Shown here one piece after another: positions 27,301 to 33,841 of a stretch of DNA of 64,000 nt. The stretch's first letter is position 1. Every line of letters starts with the position of its first letter. The position numbers and the translations under genes were made by a program. This DNA is from Streptomyces zagrosensis (GTDB lineage: Bacteria > Actinomycetota > Actinomycetes > Streptomycetales > Streptomycetaceae): positions 124,001 to 188,000 of the forward strand of contig NZ_JACHJL010000009.1 in the NCBI RefSeq assembly GCF_014203645.1, written 5' to 3'. Under the pieces are notes generated by a model. The model saw only the letters and a list, made by a program, of their open reading frames with translations. It was not told the origin of the DNA and did no database searches.

Positions 27301-27380
27301 AGACAGACCAGCGACCAGACAGACCAGCGGCCAGGCAGACAGCGGCCAGGCAGGTCAGACAGGCCAGAGGTCAGACAGTC
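27298..27380. repeat. CCAG/CAGACAG-rich degenerate repeat
   Basis: Words such as CCAGACAGACCAGCG, GGCCAGGCAGACAGCGG and GGCCAGGCAGGTCAGACAGG recur in overlapping form. The wider gap 27081-27521 contains no convincing gene on either strand; open frames on the minus strand lack starts or family features. Confidence 0.7.
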
Positions 27381-27521
27381 GCACGGTCGGGCTGATCGAG
27401 ACCGCTGGAGAGTGCGTAAGGCCCGGTAAACCCGACACCCAGCGAAGCCCGAACGACGGCCGCGTAAGCCGGGAAGAGAGCACAGCTGTACATGGTTCAC
27501 ATAGGGGGAGTTGGAAGTAAC

Positions 27522-28454
27522 GTGACCACCTGGACCGAACGATCCACCGGCATCTCGATCCCACTGACGGCCGAGGGTGGCGTTGACCGCGCGGCACACC
27601 ACCGGCTGGACGAGGCGTGGCTCGCCGCAGCGTGGAGCCATCCGACGACGCGCGTCTTTGTGGTTTCCGGCGGCCAGGCCCTGGTGGACGACACCCCTGA
27701 CGGCCGTACGGAACTGGTGATGACGCCGGCCTTCGAGGCCCCCCTCACTGAGACCCACCGCTATTTCCTGGGCGCCGACGCCGAGGGTGTGCGCTACTTC
27801 GCGCTACAGAAGGACACGCTGCCAGGGCGCATCGACCAGTCGGCGCGCCCAGCGGGGCTGCGTGAGGCAGGCGCGCTGCTCTCCGAGCGGGACGCCGGGC
27901 TGTTGGTGCATGCCGTTGCGCTGGAGAACTGGCAGCGGTTGCACCGCTTCTGTTCGCGCTGCGGCGAGCGGACCGTGATTGCGGCGGCCGGTCACATCCG
28001 TCGCTGTCAGGCTTGCGGCGCCGAGCACTACCCCCGTACCGACCCTGCCGTGATCATGCTGGTCACCGACGAACAGGACCGGGCGCTGCTCGGCCGACAG
28101 GTGCACTGGCCGGAGGGTCGGTTCTCAACGCTGGCGGGCTTTGTCGAGCCGGGCGAGTCCATCGAGCAGGCGGTGGTCCGTGAGGTGGCGGAGGAGGCGG
28201 GGGTGACGGTCGGCGACGTCGAGTACGTCGGCAGCCAGCCCTGGCCCTTCCCGTCCAGCCTGATGCTCGGCTTCATGGCCCGCGCCACGACCTCGGACAT
28301 CCAGGTCGACGGCGAGGAGATCCACGAGGCGCGCTGGTTCTCCCGCGACGAACTGCGCGCGGCATACGAGTCGGGCGAGATGCTGCCGCCCTACGGCATC
28401 TCCATCGCGGGCCGCCTCATCGAGCTCTGGTACGGCAAGCCCCTACCGGGCTAA
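27522..28454 (+). CDS. nudC: NudC, NAD(+) diphosphatase
   Basis: The protein has an N-terminal NudC domain, a zinc ribbon FCSRCG...CQACG (about 145-165) and a Nudix box GFVEPGESIEQAVVREV followed by AEEAG. The NudC-specific SQPWPFPSSLMLGF comes after the box. The enzyme hydrolyses NADH/NAD and can remove NAD caps from RNA. The GTG at 27522 is preceded by GGAAG at five-base spacing; an ATG ten codons earlier lacks a site. It lies between the M20 peptidase and mycoredoxin, the same neighbourhood as Rv3199c in M. tuberculosis. A strong hairpin follows, shared with the convergent mycoredoxin gene. Confidence 0.93.
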   Translation: MTTWTERSTGISIPLTAEGGVDRAAHHRLDEAWLAAAWSHPTTRVFVVSGGQALVDDTPDGRTELVMTPAFEAPLTETHRYFLGADAEGVRYFALQKDTLPGRIDQSARPAGLREAGALLSERDAGLLVHAVALENWQRLHRFCSRCGERTVIAAAGHIRRCQACGAEHYPRTDPAVIMLVTDEQDRALLGRQVHWPEGRFSTLAGFVEPGESIEQAVVREVAEEAGVTVGDVEYVGSQPWPFPSSLMLGFMARATTSDIQVDGEEIHEARWFSRDELRAAYESGEMLPPYGISIAGRLIELWYGKPLPG

Positions 28455-28474
28455 CCGGGCACCTTGGGCCCGTC

Positions 28475-28540
28475 AAGCACGCCCCTGACCTGCCCGCCAA
28501 GCACGCCCGGTGACCTGCCCGCTAAGCACGCCCCTGACCT
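28475..28540. repeat. 25-base degenerate direct repeat, three copies
   Basis: The unit AAGCACGCCCCTGACCTGCC is followed by CGC and recurs three times with small changes, the last copy truncated. It sits directly after the nudC stop, before the terminator. Confidence 0.8.
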
Positions 28541-28581
28541 GGGCGAGCCGACCGCGGACGCTGCCGTCACGCACCGCCCAC

Positions 28582-28616
28582 GCAGCCGCCCCCGAGGTAG
28601 GTACGGGGGCGGCTGC
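28582..28616. terminator. 13-bp hairpin between convergent nudC and mrx1
   Basis: GCAGCCGCCCCCG at 28582-28594 pairs perfectly with CGGGGGCGGCTGC at 28604-28616 across a nine-base loop. The genes on each side converge on it, so it probably works in both directions. Confidence 0.85.
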
Positions 28617-28672
28617 TTGGCGCTGCTGTTAGTTGATGCAAGGGCCCAACCGGCGGGCCAGGGCCAGCAAGG

Positions 28673-28915
28673 TCAGACGCCGAGCCGCTCTTTGACCTGT
28701 GCCAACGAGGGGTTGGCCAGCGCCGAGCCGTCGGGGAACAGCAGGGTCGGCACGAGCTGGTTGCCGTTGTTCACCTGCTCCACGAACTTCGCCGACTCCG
28801 GGTCCTGCTCGATGTTGATCTCGGTGTAAGCGATTCCTTCGCGCTCCATCTGGCCCTTGAGGCGGCGGCAGTAGCCGCACCAGGTGGTGCTGTACATCGT
28901 CACAGTGCCCGACAT
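28673..28915 (-). CDS. mrx1: mycoredoxin (Mrx1-like glutaredoxin)
   Basis: The 80-residue protein begins MSGTVTMYSTTWCGYCRRLK. The WCGYC active site at residues 12-16 is that of mycoredoxin-1, which reduces mycothiol-mixed disulfides in actinobacteria. The cis-proline region LVPTLLFPDGS and the C-terminal LANPSLAQVKERL also fit. The ATG was preferred over longer frames because the glutaredoxin fold starts there and a SigR-type promoter lies 53 bases upstream. Rv3198A holds the same position next to uvrD2 in M. tuberculosis. Confidence 0.93.
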   Translation of the reverse strand: MSGTVTMYSTTWCGYCRRLKGQMEREGIAYTEINIEQDPESAKFVEQVNNGNQLVPTLLFPDGSALANPSLAQVKERLGV

Positions 28916-28967
28916 CGGTCCTGGCGCTCCTTCGGCTGGTGTTGGCTTTGTGCGGTAGTGCTCGTAC

Positions 28968-28994
28968 AACGCGCGCCTGCCCCCGGCCATTCCC
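28968..28994 (-). promoter_or_regulatory. SigR-type promoter of mrx1
   Basis: Read on the minus strand, GGGAAT at 28994-28989 is followed after exactly 18 bases by GTT at 28970-28968, a full match to the SigR consensus. Transcription would start near 28960, about 45 bases before the ATG. It fits the thiol-redox role of the gene. Confidence 0.85.
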
Positions 28995-29122
28995 AGCACG
29001 CCGCATCGGCCGCGTACGACCCCGTACGACCCCGTGCCGGCCGCGCACGGCCCCGTTACCGGCCGCGCACGCCTCGCATCGACCCGTGCCCGGCCTCGTA
29101 CCCACCACGCACAGCTCCTCCC

Positions 29123-29219
29123 GACGACGTACGCCCCAGAGCCCGCTCGCGCCGCCGAAGGGGCTGTGGTGGGCCGAGTGGGCGCAGAGACGACGTACGC
29201 CCCAGAGCCCGCTCGCGCC
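29123..29219. repeat. 31-base perfect direct repeat in the mrx1-uvrD2 gap
   Basis: Two identical copies (29123-29153 and 29189-29219) start GACGACGTACGCCCCAGAGC and lie 66 bases apart. Shorter repeats precede them, GTACGACCCC twice and CCGGCCGCGCACG twice at about 29015-29070. The surrounding 28916-29454 has no gene beyond the mrx1 promoter; the in-frame extension of uvrD2 through it is not protein-like. Confidence 0.85.
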
Positions 29220-29406
29220 CGACCGCCTACCGTCCCCGCACTCCCCCCGAGGCCCAGCTGCCGGAGAAGGAGGCGGGCATACGACTCCGGGGCAGGGGTG
29301 GGCAGCCCGCTGCGCGCCTGGCTCTGCTCAACCCGGCCGGTGCTGCGCCTTGACCAGCGGCAGAGCGAATCGCCATGTGAGATTAATACGACCGCAACCC
29401 CTTGGC

Positions 29407-29415
29407 TGTGGACAA
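29407..29415 (-). promoter_or_regulatory. consensus DnaA box upstream of uvrD2
   Basis: The minus strand reads TTGTCCACA, the preferred DnaA box of Streptomyces. It lies 40 bases before the uvrD2 start, in non-coding DNA. A single box is not an origin, but it could be a regulatory DnaA site. Confidence 0.45.
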
Positions 29416-29454
29416 CCGAAACGTCGCCAACCCGGAACCTGGCAGCATGGCGGG

Positions 29455-31689
29455 GTGACAGCAAGCAACGCACCTCTCGCCTCCGGCGGCGGCCAGCCCA
29501 CCGCGCTCTTCCCGAGCGTTCCGGACTCCGCCGACGCGGTGCTCGACGGTCTCGACCCCGAGCAGCGCGAGGTCGCCACGGCCCTGCACGGCCCGGTGTG
29601 CGTGCTGGCCGGAGCAGGCACGGGCAAGACGCGAGCGATCACGCACCGGATCGCGTACGGGGTCCGCGCGGGCATCCTTCAGCCCGCCAGCGTCCTCGCC
29701 GTGACCTTCACCAACCGCGCGGCCGGTGAGATGCGCGGCAGGCTGCGCCAACTCGGCGCGGGTGGTGTGCAAGCTCGTACGTTCCACTCGGCGGCGCTGC
29801 GCCAGCTCCACTACTTCTGGCCCAAGGCGGTGGGGGGCGACCTGCCGCGGCTGGTCGAGCGCAAGGCCCAGCTCGTGGCGGAGGCCGCCGCGCGCTGCAC
29901 GATCCGGCTCGACCGCAACGAGCTGCGGGATGTCACCAGCGAGATCGAGTGGTCCAAGACCACTCAGACCGTGCCCGAGGAGTACCCGATCGCCGTCGTC
30001 AAGGCCGCCCGCGACGCCCCTCGCGACCCGGCTGAGACCGGACGGATCTATGCGGTGTACGAGCAGCTCAAACGGGACCGCGGCGTGATCGACTTCGAGG
30101 ATGTGCTGCTGCTCACGGTCGGTGTCCTCCAAGACCGGCTCGACATCGCCGACCAGGTGCGCAGCCAGTACCAGCATTTCGTGGTGGATGAGTACCAGGA
30201 CGTCAGCCCGCTTCAGCAGCGCCTTCTCGATCTGTGGCTCGGCGACCGGGAGAGTCTGTGCGTGGTCGGCGACGCCAGCCAGACCATCTACTCCTTCACC
30301 GGCGCGACCCCGGACCACCTGCTGAACTTCCGCGTCCGGCACCCATCGGCCACCGTCGTCAAGCTCGTCCGCGACTACCGCTCTACCCCCCAGGTCGTGC
30401 ACCTGGCCAACGGTCTGCTCGCCACCGCACGCGGGCGCGCCGCCGAGCACCGTCTGGAGCTGATCTCCCAGCGGGACCCGGGCCCCGAGCCGGGCTACAG
30501 CGAGTACGCGGACGAGCCGGCCGAGGCCGAGGGCACCGCCCGCCGCATCCGTGACCTTCTCGACACGGGCGTCGCCGCCAGCGAGATCGCCGTCCTCTAC
30601 CGCATCAACGCCCAGTCCGAGGTCTACGAGCAGGCGCTCGCCGACCAGGGCGTCCCCTACCAGTTGCGTGGCGCCGAGCGCTTCTTCGAACGGCCCGAGG
30701 TGCGCGAAGCCGGGCTGCTGCTGCGCGGCGCCGCCCGCGCGGGGGGAGCCGATCCAAGCCTGGAGGACGCGGACATACCGTCCCAGGTGCGCGCCGTGCT
30801 CGGCTCCCGAGGCTGGGCGCCGCAGCCGCCCACCGGCTCGGGCGCGGTCAGGGAGCGCTGGGAGTCGCTTGCGGCCCTGGTCCGGCTCGCCGACGAGTTC
30901 GTACGGGCCAGGCCCCAGGCGACCCTGCGCGACCTGGTCACGGAGCTGGACGAGCGGGCCGCCGCCCAACATGCCCCAACGGTCGAGGGCGTGACGCTGG
31001 CCTCCCTGCACGCGGCCAAGGGCCTGGAGTGGGACGCGGTGTTCCTCGTCGGCCTCACCGAAGGCATGCTGCCGATCACCCACGCCAAGACCGACCGGCA
31101 GATCGAGGAGGAGCGGCGACTGCTGTACGTCGGCGTCACCCGAGCCCGCCGCCACCTCATGCTGTCCTGGGCACTGTCCCGCTCACCGGGCGGGCGCCCG
31201 ACCCGCCGTCCCAGCCGTTTCCTGGATGGCCTGCGGCCCGGCTCCGCGGCTGCTGCCGCACCCCGCATGGCCGTCTCGGGCGGCACCGCCGCCACAGGAG
31301 GCGTGGAGCGGGGTGTGAGCGCCAAGCGGCGGCCCCGAGGCCCGGTGCGCTGCCGGGTGTGCGGCAGGTCGCTCACGGATGCGGGCGAGATGAAGCTGAT
31401 GCGGTGCGAGGACTGCCCGTCCGAGCTCGACGAGGGCCTCCACGACCGGCTCCTTGACTGGCGGGCGCAGCAGGCCGCGCGGCTGGGCCAGCCCGCGTAC
31501 TGCGTCTTCACCGACAAGACACTGCTCGCCATCGCCGAGGCGGTACCGGACTCCGAGGCCCGACTCTCCGCGATCTCCGGCGTCGGCGCACGCAAACTCC
31601 GCACGTACGGCCCTGACGTGCTCACACTGTGCGCCGGAGAGGACCTCGCGAGCCATGAGGAGCCGGAAAAGAACTCGTCGAAAAAATAG
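29455..31689 (+). CDS. uvrD2: UvrD2, superfamily 1 helicase with HRDC domain
   Basis: From the GTG the product has 744 residues. Helicase motifs are LAGAGTGKTRAITHRIA (about 50), TFTNRAAGEM, DEYQDVSPLQ (about 245), GDASQTIYSFTGA, LHAAKGLEWDAVFLVG and LLYVGVTRARRHL. A tetracysteine module (CRVCG...CEDCP) near 632-652 and a C-terminal HRDC domain ending GVGARKLRTYG are the marks of actinobacterial UvrD2. It unwinds 3'-tailed DNA in repair and is essential in M. tuberculosis. The frame extends another 170 codons upstream, but that part is repeat-rich and lacks family similarity. The stop codon lies inside the wblC promoter. Confidence 0.93.
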   Translation: MTASNAPLASGGGQPTALFPSVPDSADAVLDGLDPEQREVATALHGPVCVLAGAGTGKTRAITHRIAYGVRAGILQPASVLAVTFTNRAAGEMRGRLRQLGAGGVQARTFHSAALRQLHYFWPKAVGGDLPRLVERKAQLVAEAAARCTIRLDRNELRDVTSEIEWSKTTQTVPEEYPIAVVKAARDAPRDPAETGRIYAVYEQLKRDRGVIDFEDVLLLTVGVLQDRLDIADQVRSQYQHFVVDEYQDVSPLQQRLLDLWLGDRESLCVVGDASQTIYSFTGATPDHLLNFRVRHPSATVVKLVRDYRSTPQVVHLANGLLATARGRAAEHRLELISQRDPGPEPGYSEYADEPAEAEGTARRIRDLLDTGVAASEIAVLYRINAQSEVYEQALADQGVPYQLRGAERFFERPEVREAGLLLRGAARAGGADPSLEDADIPSQVRAVLGSRGWAPQPPTGSGAVRERWESLAALVRLADEFVRARPQATLRDLVTELDERAAAQHAPTVEGVTLASLHAAKGLEWDAVFLVGLTEGMLPITHAKTDRQIEEERRLLYVGVTRARRHLMLSWALSRSPGGRPTRRPSRFLDGLRPGSAAAAAPRMAVSGGTAATGGVERGVSAKRRPRGPVRCRVCGRSLTDAGEMKLMRCEDCPSELDEGLHDRLLDWRAQQAARLGQPAYCVFTDKTLLAIAEAVPDSEARLSAISGVGARKLRTYGPDVLTLCAGEDLASHEEPEKNSSKK

Positions 31690-31720
31690 TTTGCGCACGC
31701 GGACGGCGTACCCATAGCCT
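31679..31720 (+). promoter_or_regulatory. wblC promoter with WblC-type AT-rich element
   Basis: An A/T run (AAAAAATAGT at 31681-31690) abuts the -35 TTGCGC (31691-31696), followed after 18 bases by TAGCCT at 31715-31720. WhiB7/WblC is known to bind short A/T runs just upstream of the -35 of sigma-A/HrdB promoters, including its own. The run overlaps the uvrD2 stop codon. Transcription should start near 31727. Confidence 0.75.
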
Positions 31721-31835
31721 TCCGAGCACGGAGACAACGGGCCTTCCGAGATCCGATGGATTCATGTTGTACTGACCAGACACGAACTGGCCCTGCCAGA
31801 TCAGTCCCGAGACGCCGAGAGGAGGCGAAGACCAA

Positions 31836-32186
31836 ATGATCACTTACATCAGCACCATCAAAATGATCGATCGTCCGGTCATCGCCACCTGCCCGCTCGG
31901 CTTCTCCTCGCAGGGCACTGATGTGTCCAGCTTCGGTACCTCCGCCTTTGGCACCTCTGGCTTCGGTGCTGCCGGCTTCGGTATCTCCGGCGTGCGCCCG
32001 GAAACCCTGGCGCCCCGTCCGGTTCATGAGCTCCGCAGTGAGCGACCGATCCAGGCACCGGCAGTAGCAGCGGTGGCACAGGCCAGGACCTATGCCATGG
32101 CCGCCGCTAATGGCGCCGAAATCCAGACGCAGCATCACCAGAAGTGGGCCTCCCGCGGGCTCGAACCCTGGAGTGATCCAACCTGA
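31836..32186 (+). CDS. upstream ORF in the wblC leader
   Basis: This 116-codon frame starts with ATG ten bases after a strong GAGGAGG. It begins MITYISTIKMIDRPVIATCP, then has FGTS-type repeats (SSFGTSAFGTSGFGAAGFG) and an Arg/Gln/Ala-rich C-terminal half. No known domain is visible. It lies wholly inside the leader between the wblC promoter and a strong intrinsic terminator, and its TGA is within a small hairpin. Actinobacterial whiB7/wblC leaders are known to carry an upstream ORF whose translation controls termination, so I read it as the sensor ORF of that attenuator. Whether the peptide itself has a function cannot be told. Confidence 0.7.
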   Translation: MITYISTIKMIDRPVIATCPLGFSSQGTDVSSFGTSAFGTSGFGAAGFGISGVRPETLAPRPVHELRSERPIQAPAVAAVAQARTYAMAAANGAEIQTQHHQKWASRGLEPWSDPT

Positions 32187-32248
32187 TCGGCAATCAGGTC
32201 GGCACCTTCCAGGGCCGCGGAACCCACACCGGGTTTCGCGGCCCTTTT
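32181..32248 (+). terminator. wblC attenuator: small hairpin plus intrinsic terminator
   Basis: A 7-bp hairpin (ACCTGAT, 32181-32187, with ATCAGGT, 32193-32199) contains the upstream-ORF stop codon. It is followed by a 14-bp stem, GGGCCGCGGAACCC at 32212-32225 with GGGTTTCGCGGCCC at 32231-32244 (one G-U pair), a five-base loop and a TTTT tail. This is the best intrinsic terminator in the window. It sits 80 bases before the wblC start, so it should block wblC unless the leader is remodelled by stalled ribosomes. Confidence 0.85.
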
Positions 32249-32329
32249 GATTTGCCCTCCTGGTTGCCCAGGGGGGAAACGCAGAGCCCGGCCACCAGCC
32301 GGGCCGACACAGACGAGGAACTCACCACC

Positions 32330-32698
32330 GTGCAACTCAAGGCGCACACCCCGTCCGTAGCGACCGACCTGATCCCCCCGCCTTACCCCTCGGAGGACTC
32401 CTTGACCCCGGCCCCGCTCACCGCTCTGACCGAGCTGGATGACGCCATCGACAGCCTCGGCGAGGCCGTGCCGTGTCGTTCGTACGACCCGGAGGTCTTC
32501 TTCGCCGAGTCGCCCGCCGACGTCGAGTACGCCAAGGCGCTGTGCCAGACCTGCCCGCTGCGTGAGGCATGCCTTGCTGGTGCGAAGGACCGCCGGGAGC
32601 CCTGGGGCGTTTGGGGCGGCGAACTCTTCGTGCAGGGCGTTGTCGTGGCCCGCAAGCGGCCCCGTGGGCGCCCGCGTAAGAACCCGGTCGTGGCATGA
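32330..32698 (+). CDS. wblC: WblC (WhiB7), iron-sulfur antibiotic-response regulator
   Basis: The GTG, with GAGGA upstream, gives MQLKAHTPSV, the start I recall for WblC. Cys49, Cys72, Cys75 and Cys81 (VPCRSYDP; LCQTCPLREAC) bind a 4Fe-4S cluster, GVWGGE follows, and the C-terminal AT-hook RGRPRKN binds A/T-rich DNA. The protein binds the principal sigma factor and activates resistance genes when translation is inhibited. Expression is probably controlled by autoactivation at the promoter and by the leader attenuator. The 122-residue length is normal. The stop overlaps the next start (ATGA). Confidence 0.95.
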   Translation: MQLKAHTPSVATDLIPPPYPSEDSLTPAPLTALTELDDAIDSLGEAVPCRSYDPEVFFAESPADVEYAKALCQTCPLREACLAGAKDRREPWGVWGGELFVQGVVVARKRPRGRPRKNPVVA

Positions 32699-33015
32699 AC
32701 ACCCCGGGAACTATCGACCGCCCCGCGACGCACGACCCCAAGAAGCAGGACCCGATGATGCCAACCACCGATGAACCCACGCTGGTATTTCCCCCACGCA
32801 ACACCACAGGTGCGACCGAGTCGCGCCAGAACAGGACCCGCGAAATGCAACTCATCCCAGAAGCCTTGGCTCGCGCACATATGCGCGAGCGAATGCACGA
32901 GGCGGATTCCGAACGCAGGGCAGTGCGCCTCGCCACCGCCCGCCGCATGCAGCGCCGGGCCGAACGCGCTTCACTGCGCGCCCGCCGTGCCTTGGCCATG
33001 GCGGTCATGAGCTGA
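32695..33015 (+). CDS. small Arg-rich protein coupled to wblC, unknown function
   Basis: The ATG overlaps the wblC stop. The C-terminal half (MQLIPEALARAHMRERMHEA... ending RRALAMAVMS) is a strongly basic helix that I recall as conserved after wblC in Streptomyces. The N-terminal half is Pro/Thr-rich. An internal ATG at 32845, nine bases after a GGAC, would give only the conserved part and may be the true start. No domain is assigned. Coupling suggests it is made together with WblC. Confidence 0.65.
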   Translation: MNTPGTIDRPATHDPKKQDPMMPTTDEPTLVFPPRNTTGATESRQNRTREMQLIPEALARAHMRERMHEADSERRAVRLATARRMQRRAERASLRARRALAMAVMS

Positions 33016-33058
33016 AAGATGTCCAGCCGGTTAACGACCGGTAGGCCCCGGCGATCGA

Positions 33059-33213
33059 CCGCTCCCTTGGAGCGGAGGATGGCTAACCGTCGTCGTACCG
33101 TGGCAACGAACGAACGATCGCCAACGTGCACCACCCACGCATAGTGCCGTTATCACTGGGGGCGGGTCCGAAAGGACCGGCCCCCAGGCCATTCCCCGCT
33201 CCTTTTGGCGGGG
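33059..33213. terminator. hairpin cluster after the wblC operon
   Basis: Three hairpins lie in a row: CCGCTCC/GGAGCGG (33059-33075); a 14-bp stem with one mismatch and a GAAA tetraloop (33156-33169 with 33174-33187, arms ending GGGTCC and GGACC); and CCCCGC/GCGGGG (33194-33213). The middle one is the likely terminator of the wblC operon. Confidence 0.75.
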
Positions 33214-33282
33214 CATGTGTGCCATGTCGTGGACGGATTTCGCAGATGTCGTCTCTAGGCGGACCAGACGTCACGTGAATCA

Positions 33283-33450
33283 GTGTCTTCGGACGCCGAG
33301 GCCATCACCTGTGTCGGCTGCACGACTGTCGCCCCCAACACCCCACCGATGGAGACTTGTTCCGTCGAAATCGGCAGCCGTCATGACTTCTGCGACACCT
33401 GCGCCCGAAAGAACATCAAAGCTATCGAGGGTCTGCTTGGCTCGGCCTGA
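33283..33450 (+). CDS. 55-residue Cys4 zinc-ribbon-like protein
   Basis: From GTG the frame reads MSSDAEAITCVGCTTVAPNT, then METCSVEIGSRHDFCDTC and ARKNIKAIEGLLGSA. The CxxC...CxxC pair and the FCDTCARxNIxAIEG end match a family of tiny conserved Streptomyces proteins that I remember as ending ...RAIEGRLDSAWW. This copy lacks the usual TW before TCSVE and the WW end, so it is divergent or decaying. No clear ribosome-binding site precedes the GTG. Codon use is less GC-rich than its neighbours. Function is unknown; a zinc or iron-sulfur site is likely from the cysteines. Confidence 0.6.
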   Translation: MSSDAEAITCVGCTTVAPNTPPMETCSVEIGSRHDFCDTCARKNIKAIEGLLGSA

Positions 33451-33555
33451 CGGCAGCGGCTCGGCAGCCACCCCTATCAGCCCCCGGCCGATAACCCGAC
33501 CGACCCGGACCGGCAAGACCGCAGGGGCGGTGCTTTGCGCTCGGTCCGGAGGGCC

Positions 33556-33615
33556 GGTTGGCGGGCCGGTTGGTTGGGAGGTTGGCGGGCCGGTTGGTTG
33601 GGAGGTTGGCGGGCC
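33556..33615. repeat. 24-base tandem repeat, 2.5 copies
   Basis: GGTTGGCGGGCCGGTTGGTT followed by GGGA repeats exactly. It lies in the 391-base gap 33451-33841 before the convergent ABC1 gene. The rest of that gap is GGTCCGG/CGGGTCGG-rich and has no gene. Confidence 0.9.
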
Positions 33616-33841
33616 CGAGCGGTCGGCTGATCTCCCTGCGGCCGGACGGCAGGTCATGAGTCGGTCGGTCAGCCGTGGCGGGTCGGGTGAAGCAGGTCCG
33701 GGCAGAGCCGGGTCGCGTTGGGCAGAGCCGGGTCGGGACGGGCGGAATCCGGTTGGTTGGGGCTCGTCATTCGGGTCCGGTCTGGCCCGGGGCGGGAGTC
33801 CGGCCTGGCCCGGGGCGGGGGCCCGGGCCAGGAGACGGAAC

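Noticed and set aside
28939..29454. N-terminal extension of UvrD2
   Set aside because: The frame is open, but its sequence is repeat-derived and covers the mrx1 promoter and a DnaA box; family similarity begins after the GTG at 29455.
32150..32166. GGGCTCGAACCC, resembling the T-arm of a minus-strand tRNA
   Set aside because: No acceptor, D or anticodon stems can be built around it, and it lies inside the wblC leader ORF.
33556..33615. CRISPR array
   Set aside because: Repeats are directly adjacent without unique spacers. The same is true of the repeats at 38246, 41923 and 63382, and no cas genes are present.
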